Both the position numbers and the translations under genes were made by a program. DNA of 34,031 bases, from NCBI GenBank assembly GCA_009731375.1, contig BJOX01000079.1:555423-589453 (forward strand), in the 5' to 3' direction. Source of the stretch: Paulinella micropora (Eukaryota; Cercozoa; Imbricatea; Euglyphida). Position 1 is the stretch's first letter. Every line of letters starts with the position of its first letter. Of the stretch, positions 13,752-22,254 are shown piece after piece. The notes below the pieces were generated by a model. That model was not told the DNA's origin. It was given only the letters and a program-made list of their open reading frames with translations, and did not search any database.

Positions 13752-14345
13752 CCACCAAAATTTCAATAGAGTATGAGAAAGCTCACGAAGCGCAGGAAGA
13801 AAAAAGGGTGCGTTGCGCTGTGGGTTCGATGCGGGATTTTAGTCCCTGGTCGACATCCAGGACGAGAGGGGTTTTTACGTTGTGGCGGTCCCCAAGATTT
13901 CCAAGCGGATGGGCAGACTGTGCCACTGGATCCGCTGCCCTAGGACTGTCATCATGGCCTATGGGGGTGAGTATGTAAAGAGCGACTCGGTTTGTCCGGA
14001 GGAACAGAAGTACGCACGAGCCATAGAAGTGGGCAAGGGAAGAAAATTAGTGTTCACTGACAAAGTGAGGGGGAGACTCTTAGCTGCTCGCGACAAGAGT
14101 CATGAAGTTCTACATGAAGCTCTGTACCGGGAGGGTGGGGGATTTGCCCAGCATAGTTTGCCGCCCAATTGTGAAGCAGCAATAGAGAATGATGGAGCTC
14201 GTGTTTTAATTCGGTCTATCGAAAACATTTTTTTCGGTCAATGCATAATCATTCACTACGGCAAGGAGTGCTTACAGTGGATTCGGAATATCGGACAGGA
14301 AGTAGGATCCCTGGTTTGGAACTTTACAATCCCATTAAAAAAATA
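13752..14345 (+). CDS. Divergent SET-domain protein (putative lysine methyltransferase), exon
   Basis: The exon opens after acceptor GCTGCAG with TKISIEYEKAHEAQEEK. At a CCC run (13844-13846) the frame must shift by one base, after which LVDIQDERGFYVVAVPK runs on. The SET signatures are the YGGE segment near 13958 (matching the family's EY.GE strand), the QHSLPPNCEA motif (the NHSC-PNC AdoMet and knot motif, with Gln for Asn and Leu for Cys), and VLIRSIENIFFG...IIIHYG (matching the ra-I--GeEltvdYg end, the Tyr retained). SET enzymes methylate protein lysines using AdoMet. The changed NHSC motif makes activity uncertain. The 3' end is unclear: the frame stays open to 14415 but runs into intron-like palindromes, and a donor such as GTAGGATC near 14300 may end it. 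An independent gene or the 5' part of one with the downstream methyltransferase are both possible. Confidence 0.6.
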
Positions 14346-14396
14346 TATACCTCTGTGGTGTCTCTCTCTCCTCTGCAAAGTTCAATGCATACTGAC

Positions 14397-14480
14397 TTTT
14401 CAAGGTATACCCTGACCTTTCAAGGTATACCCTGACCTTTCAAGGTATACCTCGACTTTCTAAGTCATACCTTGGTTATT
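14397..14480. repeat. Four CAAGGTATACC(C/T)TG palindromes between methyltransferase exons
   Basis: Tandem near-palindromes spaced about 22 bp (TTTCAAGGTATACCCTGACC type) lie between the SET exon and the zinc-finger exon, in a position that could be intronic or intergenic. About 90 nt of non-repetitive sequence follows before the next ATG. Confidence 0.85.
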
Positions 14481-14573
14481 TTAAAGCAATCCTCTGCTTT
14501 TTTTTTTCTACAATCGATGTGCACATGTACACTAGTCCGCAAAGTTGTTTGCATGCCTACCTGGTGGTAGGCG

Positions 14574-15379
14574 ATGTCAACAACATTGGTAAAAAGGCTG
14601 CCGCCCTGGAGGTGTGAGGTGACAGGTTGCGATAGTGTAAATTTCTTTACGCAGTCAAAGTGTAGAGCTTGCAACGCGTTATGCCCTCTGTTCATGGCAC
14701 AGCCTGACCCAAAAAATTGGGCTGTGCCTGATGTCTTGGCGATTCATGGTGCATTCAAAACAGTGTCGACCTCCTAGACATTGCTGAGAAGGGAATAGGG
14801 GGAACTCTAACCATGACAGGAGTATTATCAGCAGTGAATGCGGTACCGTATTGCGAAAGGGCAGATTACATGTTTTGGGACATAGGTTGTGGGATCGGGA
14901 ACGTTCTTCTCGCAGTCATGGTTTTTGGGTATGGACGCGTGACGGGTTTGGAGCAAAACGATTGTTCTAGGGAATGGAAGTTGAAATTGGGCAAGGCTAG
15001 TGTTGTTAGCCAAGAAAGTGAACATGCAGAGTTGTGGACTCAACAAGATCCTGTGGTGTGGTGGAAAGCTAGTATACAGAACACTGTTGATTTGGGGCGT
15101 TACTTCAAAAAATACAGATGGCACGGCAACGTGGTGGTGTTTCTATTCTGGACAGCTTGGCAGGCAGGGCACAAGGAAGTAGTATTGCATTTCATACGCA
15201 CATGTCCACAGATCAAATATGTCCTGGTAGCAGATGAGAGCAAGCGGCCTCAAGGGCATAAGCTTGCATTTTCGATGCGTGAACAGGCAGGTTTCACTTT
15301 GCATAGATATAGACCGTGGTTGACCATTGCACGTAGTTCAGGTTCGGAAAAGTTTGTTCTGGTGTGTTGGAAAAGCTGA
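14574..15379 (+). CDS. RanBP2-type zinc finger fused to a DOT1-like class I methyltransferase
   Basis: From ATG 14574 the N-terminus carries a RanBP2-type zinc finger: PPWRCEVTGCDSVNFFTQSK followed by CRAC, fitting W-x-C-x4-C-x3-N-x6-C-x2-C. Such fingers bind ubiquitin or single-stranded RNA. The frame then breaks at an AAAA run (14757-14760). One extra base joins it to SVDLLDIAEKGIGGTLTMTG and the AdoMet-binding motif I, DIGCGIGNVLLAVMVFGYG, followed by the motif II acidic region GLEQN. The remaining strands (NVVVFLFWTAW, IKYVLVAD, KFVLVCWKS) fit a Rossmann-like fold ending at TGA 15377. The D-I-G-x-G-x-G-N-V-x-L pattern resembles DOT1 H3K79 methyltransferases, but other class I families are possible. 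It lies 2 kb from the other methyltransferase exons on the same strand. Confidence 0.6.
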
Positions 15380-15466
15380 AATAGCAAAAGCTTGACTCGT
15401 ATGTCAAGTTTGAAGTGTGATGCATCCGAGATGCGCTACTAATTGTACTTGCAGGTGTGGTAGTAG
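15380..15466 (+). other. Spacer or intron with TACTAAT branch motif
   Basis: 87 nt ending CTACTAATTGTACTTGCAGG then GTGTGGTAGTAG. The TACTAAT and TTGCAG signals look intronic, so the AT-hook exons may belong to the preceding methyltransferase transcript rather than to a separate gene. Confidence 0.4.
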
Positions 15467-16033
15467 TTTTATGGAGTGCCGCGACTGGAGGGCGTGCGCC
15501 CAGGGCTGTTATTGCGTGTGGAATTCGAAGATGATGGTAAAGAAAGCAATCACACAGATGAGGCGCGAGATGAATTTTTGGGTGAGGAAGAGCTTGTCGT
15601 TGCAGTCAAGCAGTTGGATACGTGGACGGACAAGAAACATAAACTTAAGGCTCTGAGACCAGCACGTTCTGAGGCAGGCCGCGAATATGAGCTACTTGAT
15701 GAATTAATTTATAGTGAACAACTAGATCTTGGATAATCGCATCTCCTAATTCTGGCGCTAACTTATTTTCAAGATTTTGTCTGGTCTGGACGAAAGGAAG
15801 CACAACCTGGCAGGGGCAGAGGCCAACAACAGGTAGAAAAAGAGGGGGGAGGCAAAAGTAAAGAAGCAAGCGTAAAGCGGGGACGAAAGAAGCCTACTTT
15901 TGCTATCGTACCAGTGTCTAATAACTTGGGAGAAAACGAAACAGAAGCAGGGAATGCCGCCCCGACGGCTATGGCAAAGGGAAAGCGTAGTAGGCCGCCG
16001 TCAAAGAAGGTTTTGGTAAATGCGGAACAGTAG
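15467..16033 (+). CDS. AT-hook-like basic protein or C-terminal tail, two exons
   Basis: Exon one (15467-15731) reads FYGVPRLEGVRPGLLLRVEF, then an acidic stretch (DEARDEFLGEEELVV), then LDTWTDKKHKLKAL and ELLDELIYSEQLDL. It joins exon two (15774-16033), in frame, across a 42-nt intron whose most frame-consistent borders are GA-AG, with a GCTAAC branch motif. Exon two is basic and Gly-rich with three AT-hook-like patches (PGRGRGQQQ, KRGRKKP, KGKRSRPPSKK) and ends NAEQ-TAG. AT-hooks bind the minor groove of AT-rich DNA, so a chromatin-directed role is reasonable by inference. No start codon fits well, which supports it being the 3' part of a longer gene. Confidence 0.5.
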
Positions 16034-16134
16034 GTATTCCTTGACTCTAAATTCCAGGAAAGCGTAGTAGGCCGCCGTCCAAGAAAGTTTTGGTAAATGT
16101 CGAACAGTAGGTATTCCTTGACTCTAAATTCCAG
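15979..16134 (+). repeat. 78-bp tandem duplication spanning the AT-hook stop codon
   Basis: GGAAAGCGTAGTAGGCCGCC and its continuation through the TAG stop to TCTAAATTCCA is repeated immediately (15979-16056 and 16057-16134) with only a few differences. The second copy is cut off from the reading frame by the stop in the first. It leads straight into the palindrome array, whose half-site (GTATTCCTTGA) is part of the unit. Confidence 0.88.
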
Positions 16135-16716
16135 GTATACCTTGACTAGAAATAGACATGTAAGGACTTAGCCTTTCAATGTTTACCTTACATATCCAAC
16201 GTATACCTTGAAATATTCAAGGTATACCTTGGAATAGTCAAGGTATAGCTTGAACCATTCAAGGTATATCTTGATATTCCAAGGTATACCTTGAAATATC
16301 AAGGTGACGTACATTGAAAGATAGATTCCAAGTCAAGAAAACCTTGAATTTAGAGTCAAGGCATACCTTGAACTTAGCGTCAAGGAATACCTTGACTTTA
16401 AATTCAAGGTATACCTTGAATTTAAAGTCAAGGTATACCTTGGATTTGCGTCAAGGTATACCTTGACTTTACATTCAAGGCATACCTTGGATTTGCGTCA
16501 AGGTATACCTTGACCTTAAATCCAAGGTATAAAAGTCAAGGTATACCTTCACGCAAATCCAAGGTACACCTTGAATTTAAAGTCAAGGTATACCTTGACG
16601 CAAATCCAAGGTATACCTTGACGCAAATCCAAGGTATACCTTGAATTTAAAGTCAAGGTATACCTTGAGCTAAATTCAAGGTATACCTTGAATTTTAGCG
16701 TCAAGGTATACCATGA
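16132..16716. repeat. Dense array of ~25 CAAGGTATACCTTG palindromes
   Basis: The 14-bp perfect palindrome recurs about every 22-25 bp with T/A or C/G flanks. Most spacers are variants of AATTTAAAG, GACGCAAATC or GACTTTACATT, themselves partly inverted relative to each other. Variants include AAGGCATACC, AAGGTATAGC, AAGGTATATC and AAGGAATACC. The array follows the AT-hook gene and ends at a T-homopolymer. Confidence 0.92.
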
Positions 16717-16733
16717 GTTTTTAGTGTGTGTGT

Positions 16734-16780
<47 letters not shown>

Positions 16781-16864
16781 NNNNNNNNNNTTTTTTTTGT
16801 CCCGGGTCGGCCCTCTAGAAACTTAATGAAAATCGTCGTTTACTTATCAAAATTTGGGGGTAAA
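16717..16864. other. GT/T-homopolymer, 10-bp gap and unique sequence
   Basis: GTGTGTGT is followed by more than 40 T residues, a gap at 16781-16790, eight more T and about 60 nt of unique sequence. The homopolymer probably caused the gap. Confidence 0.9.
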
Positions 16865-16970
16865 CCTTGCCAACATATGGTAAACCTTGAAAATCAATTT
16901 AATAAATATGCAAGGTATACCTTGCCGTCAAGGTATACCTTGAATTCAAGGTATACCTTGACTTTTGACT
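16865..16970. repeat. Five CAAGGTATACCTTG palindromes, last cluster
   Basis: Perfect and degenerate copies (ATGGTAAACCTTG, CAAGGTATACCTTG) end near 16965. No copy is seen to the right. The next palindrome family begins at 17081. Confidence 0.85.
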
Positions 16971-17293
16971 TAGGAATAAACGGGGTTGTAGTGAGCCAAC
17001 CGGTGAGGTGCTGCAAAAACGGAAAGCGAACCCTTCCCATGGGACACACACAGAAATCCGAAGCATGAATTTCCATGAAACAAAATATGTCATATTTTTG
17101 AAGTTTAATGATTACAAAAACTTGTAGCGATGACCGGTTGGCAACAATGAACGAAGCTAAAGAATGCCCGAAAACCCTAAATCTGAACAGAAGACCGGAA
17201 CAACCAACATCAAAGCTGTCAGTGTAAACTAAAAACAACGTGCACTACATCGTGTTTTGCTGGGAGGAAGAAGAAGCCCCCGACTGAATGTCC
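16971..17293. other. 3' flank of the minus-strand gene
   Basis: Non-repetitive sequence without a convincing ORF. It holds one copy of the second palindrome family (AAAATATGTCATATTTTTG, 17082-17100). Confidence 0.5.
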
Positions 17294-19269
17294 TCAGAGA
17301 ACCGAAGCTGCCATGTGGACGCCCGGGCCACGTGCAGCTCTGCGCTCAGGAGGCCTCAAAGACTGCTGCACTGACTCGGAGGCAACAGTAGATGCTGATT
17401 CTGTAAATTGGGAAACATCACTGTCAGAACTGTCGGAAGTGTCTCCTGCTTCGCTCTGCGCCATGCCGTCAGTGTCCTCGCCGTCAGAAGCAGGTGCTTC
17501 ACCTCGGCGGCGTCTTCGGCGAGGGCGAGGCAAAATGCGGTGCTGGGATGAATGTGCCTTGCCATCCGGCGGTTGATCCCCAGAAGACATGGAGGACGAT
17601 GCACTACTGACACTAATCACACCTGACTCCGATCCGCACGGGCCAAATCAACGCTTTCGCCTGGATCGTCAACGAGTCAGTCTTTAATGGCGGCACGAAC
17701 AGTCACCAGCCAGTCCAAAACAGTCAGTCGTCGACACCGATCCACGTTTTGGGCAAACTTCGGCAACACATCATTCATGACCTCGACCTTGAGATTGAAG
17801 GCAACAAGCTTTTGTTTCATGTCTTCTTTCGAATCCCAGTCAAGGGCTGCCCCGGCTGGGTACATTCTCGCACGGTCATCAACGATGTCCTCGATCAGAT
17901 CAGACAAGAAGTTGTAAGCAATCTTGATTTCCTCACCACATTGCCTCGACTGTGAGTTACCAGCAACAGGGTCTGCTCGACGTGCTGGACGTCGAATCGC
18001 ATGGGGTCTGTAAGAGAGTGCCTCGCTGCAGTGTTGAGGTTTGCTTCGCAACGCTCTTCAGAAAAGATCCGAGGGTCGTGACAAAAAGCCACCCACGCCG
18101 GATGCTGGTGGCGCCTCCAGTACTTGAGGGTCAGAAGGTGCAGGCAAAACACGTGCGAGTACTCGTTAGCTCTGAAGTGGAGAAGGACATGGAGGGCGCG
18201 ATGCAAGTAAGCAAAAATGTGCTCAGGCATGTTCTCTCTGATCACGCAGCCGAGATCTTGGGTCTGAAACACAAAGAAGAAAAATATGGCATATTTTCAA
18301 ACCTCACAAACATGGCTGGCTGACCACTGGCATTAACCACTCAAACAAAACCAGCAAACCTCCGAGGTTGGCCCTCTGCGCTGGGGTGAGCTGTTGATTG
18401 AACTGGAAATTGTCGAGCAGGTCGGCTTGAACGAAGGGGTCAGCAAGACGAACGTAGGCCATGATCGCCGAAATCGTTTTGAGTCTAGGTTTGATCCTGA
18501 ACTTTTTGGAAGGAAAAATCTCATGCCAAAGGGGCCCAAAAACCTGGCGCTTAAACTCACGCCAACTCAAGACACAAAGGAACTTGTGAATATGTCAATG
18601 GCCTAAGAAGACACACATCCAGGACTTCAAGTGCGACAAACCCCGGCTTCGATCGTACAAGGCCTGTGACAGCAATTTAAAAAAATGCCATATTTTTCGA
18701 ATGCATGCACAGAATTACTACCTTGTAAATCCGCTTGTAAATGTTAGCATCTACAGTAAAAAGCTGGAAACACCAAAACTTCCAAACGGCGATGCTGTAA
18801 ATCAAGTTTCTCGAGAAGTCTGATGAGGGCGTCGTTCGACGCAATGTTCTGGTCCCCCATTCGCAGACCTTTGAAAACAACCGGTTCATTGCCGGGCCGG
18901 GTGTCGACTGACAAGTCCGGGGGCAAACAAAGTGGAATCCTGGTGCACTGTTTGGAGACAGAATCATCACAAAAAATCGCTTGAAATCTCTGTTGTTGGT
19001 TTGAAGCTCTCTCATGTTAGCTCGGGTCAAGGCAACGACCGCGTCATCAAACAAATCCTCTGGAAAAGCATCGACCTGGCCCGCGCGAAGCACCATGCTG
19101 GGAGGGTTCTGGCGCTGAGATTTCAGAATTCCGAAGACAGTCCAGAGGCCGTTGTTGTATGGGCCACTCCCAACGTTCGGCACTCCGACGTTCCGAAAAT
19201 TCAAGCTGGTTGGTTGCGAAGTTGTCGAACCAAGTGGACTTCAGGTCGTCGGCTCGTTTCTCCTCCACA
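17294..19269 (-). CDS. Unrecognised multi-exon protein, C-terminal part
   Basis: Three consecutive minus-strand exons: 19269-18722, 18663-18325 and 18263-17294, separated by 58-nt and 61-nt GT-AG introns. Exon one holds VEEKRADDLKSTWFDNFATN and VDAFPEDLFDDAVVAL. Exon two holds SWREFKRQVFGPLWHEIF and ISAIMAYVRLADPFVQ. Exon three holds NMPEHIFAYLHRALHVLLHF, YNFLSDLIEDIVDDRARMYP and an arginine run then a Ser/Asp-rich tail (ASDGEDTDGMAQSEAG) before TGA at 17296. Frame continuity needs one-base corrections at short homopolymers (near 19194, 18919-18923, 18780, 17969-17971, 17622) and reads through TGA at 18595 and 17677. The helix-rich, His/Trp-containing body is not one I can name. A transposon-derived or clade-specific protein is possible. 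A decaying copy is an alternative to sequence error. Confidence 0.5.
18264..18324 (-). other. 61-nt intron with a palindromic insert
   Basis: Donor GTCAGCC, acceptor TTTCAG. It joins FEWLMPV to TQDLGCV in phase 0. It contains AAAATATGCCATATTTTTC. Confidence 0.6.
18664..18721 (-). other. 58-nt intron with a palindromic insert
   Basis: Donor AAG|GTAGTA, acceptor GCTGTCACAG. It contains AAAAATATGGCATTTTTTT, a slightly damaged palindrome. Confidence 0.6.
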
Positions 19270-20165
19270 CTGACAACAACAACAAAAAAAAGAAAAAACA
19301 TGGGGACAAAAAACTCTGCAAACAGTTTGAGTGGTTCTTCCATTCTGCCTGGTCGCTCTGGACAGGGCACAATGGAAGAAACAAGTAACGAAGCTTCAAG
19401 GGTCAGAAAAAGAGCATTGGCAAGAAATTTTACAGCGGAAGAAATTTGTAATTTCTTGCCAGTACCCTCCGCTAAATGAGAAGCAAGTTTCACCAGGGAT
19501 GGAGCAGCGCAGAAAAAAACAGCTACTTGTTTTTTTTCGGCGCTGCGCACCCAGTAACGACCTAAGGGCCAGACAAAGAATCGGAGCAAATTTTACCGAG
19601 GAAGAAATTTAAAATTTCTTGCCACAACCCTCCATCAGTAACAAGCTTCAAGGGTCAAAAATGCAAGGTGGAGATTGTAACATTGTGCTTCAGAAGATAA
19701 ATCCACCTGGCATTACTTTCCAGCCAGCCAGTAATTGGACAGACAGGAGTCCGAAGACGACCAGCAAGAGTTTGAGTTTTTGCTCTTCTGGCCTTGTCCC
19801 AAAAGTCAGAAGAGCAAGAACTAGTTGCGACCGTAGACAGTGGTGATTTCTCTTCTTCGTCTTTTGCAAATCTGATGGCCAAAAGACGAAGAAGAGCAGC
19901 AAAAACCAGTCCATCCGCAGAGAACAGAGAATTTTGTGATTGTTTACATCAAGGATTTGCAAAGGTTAAAGTACAAGTAATGAAAGGAATTGTACTTGTG
20001 GATTTCAGAAAACATTTCAGAATAGAAAAATATGCCATATTTTTCGAAACTACACTTGTTGGGAAGTACAAGCAAGGGCAACATTTTTGCAAAGACAAAA
20101 AATATTGCATATTTTTGAAAACAGTTCATGCTCATCCATGCGTAAAGGAGGGGGAAGGCAAGAAC
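19270..20165 (-). repeat. Hairpin-rich intron or intron cluster of the minus-strand gene
   Basis: No convincing exon. It holds a series of separate inverted repeats: 19419/19460 (11-bp GGCAAGAAATT stem), 19504/19546 (GCAGCGC-based stem), 19602-19620 (AAGAAATTT mirror arms), 19776/19821 (15 bp, one mismatch), 19850/19896 (17-bp CTCTTCTTCGTCTTTTG stem) and 19969/19997 (8 bp). Two AAAAATATG-family palindromes lie at 20025-20046 and 20096-20117. Two diverged blocks of about 100 bp starting GTAACGA (19385 and 19555) are 170 bp apart. ORFs on both strands here are probably incidental. Confidence 0.55.
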
Positions 20166-20766
20166 CTTAGAGATGTCTTGATTTCCTGAAGGCAAATTTT
20201 GCGGCGGCCATCAAAGCTCCTGATCGGAATCACTCTTCCAAACGAGGACAAAACATCGAGTCCTTCCCTGCTTAGTAATCGATGCTTGAGTTCAAGGCAC
20301 AAGTCAAGCTCCCACTGGAGAAAACGCTGACCCTGTTGAAGCATGACGAAAAGAAGGAAGCACGAAAACGCTTGTCTGCCCTCCGACAAAAGAACTTGGG
20401 CGTCAAATTCTTCAATTTTGCGGAACTGACCGTTTTGATGCCTGACATGCGCTAACTTGTGCCAAAATCTGTAAAGTCTGTCAGGCGCGAACATTTTCAC
20501 CCAAGCTTCGAAGCCAAAACCCAAGAAATTGCCTGACCACGAGTGACCACAAGACAAAAAAATACATTGAATGTGTTACAGGCAACTTACTGGAGACAGC
20601 TTTCTTGATTTTCAGGTCTTCTTCTGCGAACGTGTTGCAATCAGGAACAAAAGGAGTGCCCTGAATCGATTTTGCCACTGCAACGAAATTGCTTCACAGC
20701 GCAGGCAGGTAGCCTCGCCTAAGAACCTAATATTGTCAAAAAAAAAAAAAAAAAAAAAAAAAAAAA
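19698..20766. repeat. Duplicated 1.04-kb segment, copy 1
   Basis: Sequence from TAAATCCACCTGGCATTACT to AACCTAATATTGTC plus poly-A is repeated without any difference I can see at 20777-21870, offset exactly 1079 bp. The copy ends in an A-homopolymer and a 10-N gap (20767-20776). Confidence 0.95.
20166..20677 (-). CDS. Unrecognised protein, two upstream exons (copy 1)
   Basis: Exon 20677-20591 (VAKSIQGTPFVPDCNTF, then AEEDLKIKKAVS) joins exon 20532-20166 (NFLGFGFEAWVKMFAPDR, YRFWHKLAHVRHQNG, FLQWELDLCLELKHRLLS, VLSSFGRVIPIRSFDGRRK) across a 58-nt intron with donor GTAAGT and acceptor GGTCAG, in phase. It is followed by donor AAG|GTTCTTG. These exons probably precede the 19269-17294 exons of the same gene. 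No family is recognised. The identical exons at 21245-21756 are a duplicate. Confidence 0.5.
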
Positions 20767-20776
20767 NNNNNNNNNN

Positions 20777-21815
20777 TAAATCCACCTGGCATTACTTTCC
20801 AGCCAGCCAGTAATTGGACAGACAGGAGTCCGAAGACGACCAGCAAGAGTTTGAGTTTTTGCTCTTCTGGCCTTGTCCCAAAAGTCAGAAGAGCAAGAAC
20901 TAGTTGCGACCGTAGACAGTGGTGATTTCTCTTCTTCGTCTTTTGCAAATCTGATGGCCAAAAGACGAAGAAGAGCAGCAAAAACCAGTCCATCCGCAGA
21001 GAACAGAGAATTTTGTGATTGTTTACATCAAGGATTTGCAAAGGTTAAAGTACAAGTAATGAAAGGAATTGTACTTGTGGATTTCAGAAAACATTTCAGA
21101 ATAGAAAAATATGCCATATTTTTCGAAACTACACTTGTTGGGAAGTACAAGCAAGGGCAACATTTTTGCAAAGACAAAAAATATTGCATATTTTTGAAAA
21201 CAGTTCATGCTCATCCATGCGTAAAGGAGGGGGAAGGCAAGAACCTTAGAGATGTCTTGATTTCCTGAAGGCAAATTTTGCGGCGGCCATCAAAGCTCCT
21301 GATCGGAATCACTCTTCCAAACGAGGACAAAACATCGAGTCCTTCCCTGCTTAGTAATCGATGCTTGAGTTCAAGGCACAAGTCAAGCTCCCACTGGAGA
21401 AAACGCTGACCCTGTTGAAGCATGACGAAAAGAAGGAAGCACGAAAACGCTTGTCTGCCCTCCGACAAAAGAACTTGGGCGTCAAATTCTTCAATTTTGC
21501 GGAACTGACCGTTTTGATGCCTGACATGCGCTAACTTGTGCCAAAATCTGTAAAGTCTGTCAGGCGCGAACATTTTCACCCAAGCTTCGAAGCCAAAACC
21601 CAAGAAATTGCCTGACCACGAGTGACCACAAGACAAAAAAATACATTGAATGTGTTACAGGCAACTTACTGGAGACAGCTTTCTTGATTTTCAGGTCTTC
21701 TTCTGCGAACGTGTTGCAATCAGGAACAAAAGGAGTGCCCTGAATCGATTTTGCCACTGCAACGAAATTGCTTCACAGCGCAGGCAGGTAGCCTCGCCTA
21801 AGAACCTAATATTGT

Positions 21816-21870
<55 letters not shown>
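20777..21870. repeat. Duplicated 1.04-kb segment, copy 2
   Basis: Identical to copy 1 as far as can be read by eye, ending in a longer A-homopolymer and a 10-N gap (21871-21880). Absence of divergence and bordering gaps point to an assembly duplicate rather than a real tandem copy. Confidence 0.95.
21245..21756 (-). CDS. Second copy of the two upstream exons
   Basis: Exact counterpart of 20166-20677 (exons 21756-21670 and 21611-21245). If the duplication is an assembly artefact, only one set exists in the genome. If real, the gene would contain repeated exons or a partial tandem copy. Confidence 0.45.
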
Positions 21871-21965
21871 NNNNNNNNNNTGAACCTTTTCAAACAAATC
21901 CGTCCGGAAAAAAGGTAAAAATCACTTTCAAAGGAGGTCTCAAAAAAAAATATGGTATATTTTTC

Positions 21966-22081
21966 AAAGTGAGCCGGTTTGAACCCACACTCGGTGCCAC
22001 CAAGTCACAAAAACTGGTTTCGGACGTCAGTTTTTGGGAACGAGTGGCCGGACTGGGTCCGTTTGCCATTTTTGATTGCAT
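21966..22081 (-). CDS. Candidate first exon of the minus-strand gene
   Basis: The minus-strand frame from ATG at 22081 reads MQSKMANGPSPATRSQKL then TSETSFCDLVAPSVGSNRL and runs into a palindrome (21946-21965), as other exon ends in this gene do. No clear GT donor directly follows LTL, so the border is approximate. It would place the gene head-to-head with the methyltransferase gene at 22255. Confidence 0.3.
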
Positions 22082-22254
22082 TTCACCATATGAGCGTGAC
22101 TTTCCGTCCCTATCAAAATGAAAAAAAAACATATGTTTTCAGGCCTAACTTCATTTTTTTTTTTTTGCTTCGTGACCGCTTCCGGTCAACTTGAGCACTT
22201 TGTTCGGGTATCTAGATTGTTGCACTCTCAAAATCACTTTCCGAACACTACATC
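22082..22254. promoter_or_regulatory. Intergenic region between divergent genes
   Basis: About 170 bp including A- and T-runs (22122-22130, 22153-22166) and a GACCGCTTCCGGTCAA inverted repeat near 22183. No TATA box or other promoter element can be defended. Its role as a shared promoter is inferred only from the head-to-head exon layout. Confidence 0.3.

Noticed and set aside
16132-16716. CRISPR-like array (regular repeats with spacers)
   Set aside because: The repeats are 14-bp palindromes, the spacers are repetitive rather than unique, there is no leader or cas gene, and the context is eukaryotic.
19794-20189. Plus-strand 131-codon frame (and its exact copy at 20873)
   Set aside because: It runs through two palindromes and several hairpins, has no domain, and lies antisense to phase-consistent exons of the minus gene. 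Its duplication reflects the 1-kb assembly repeat, not conservation.
22082-22254. Spliced-leader or TATA promoter motif upstream of the methyltransferase gene
   Set aside because: No TATA box, initiator or leader acceptor stands out from the A/T runs.
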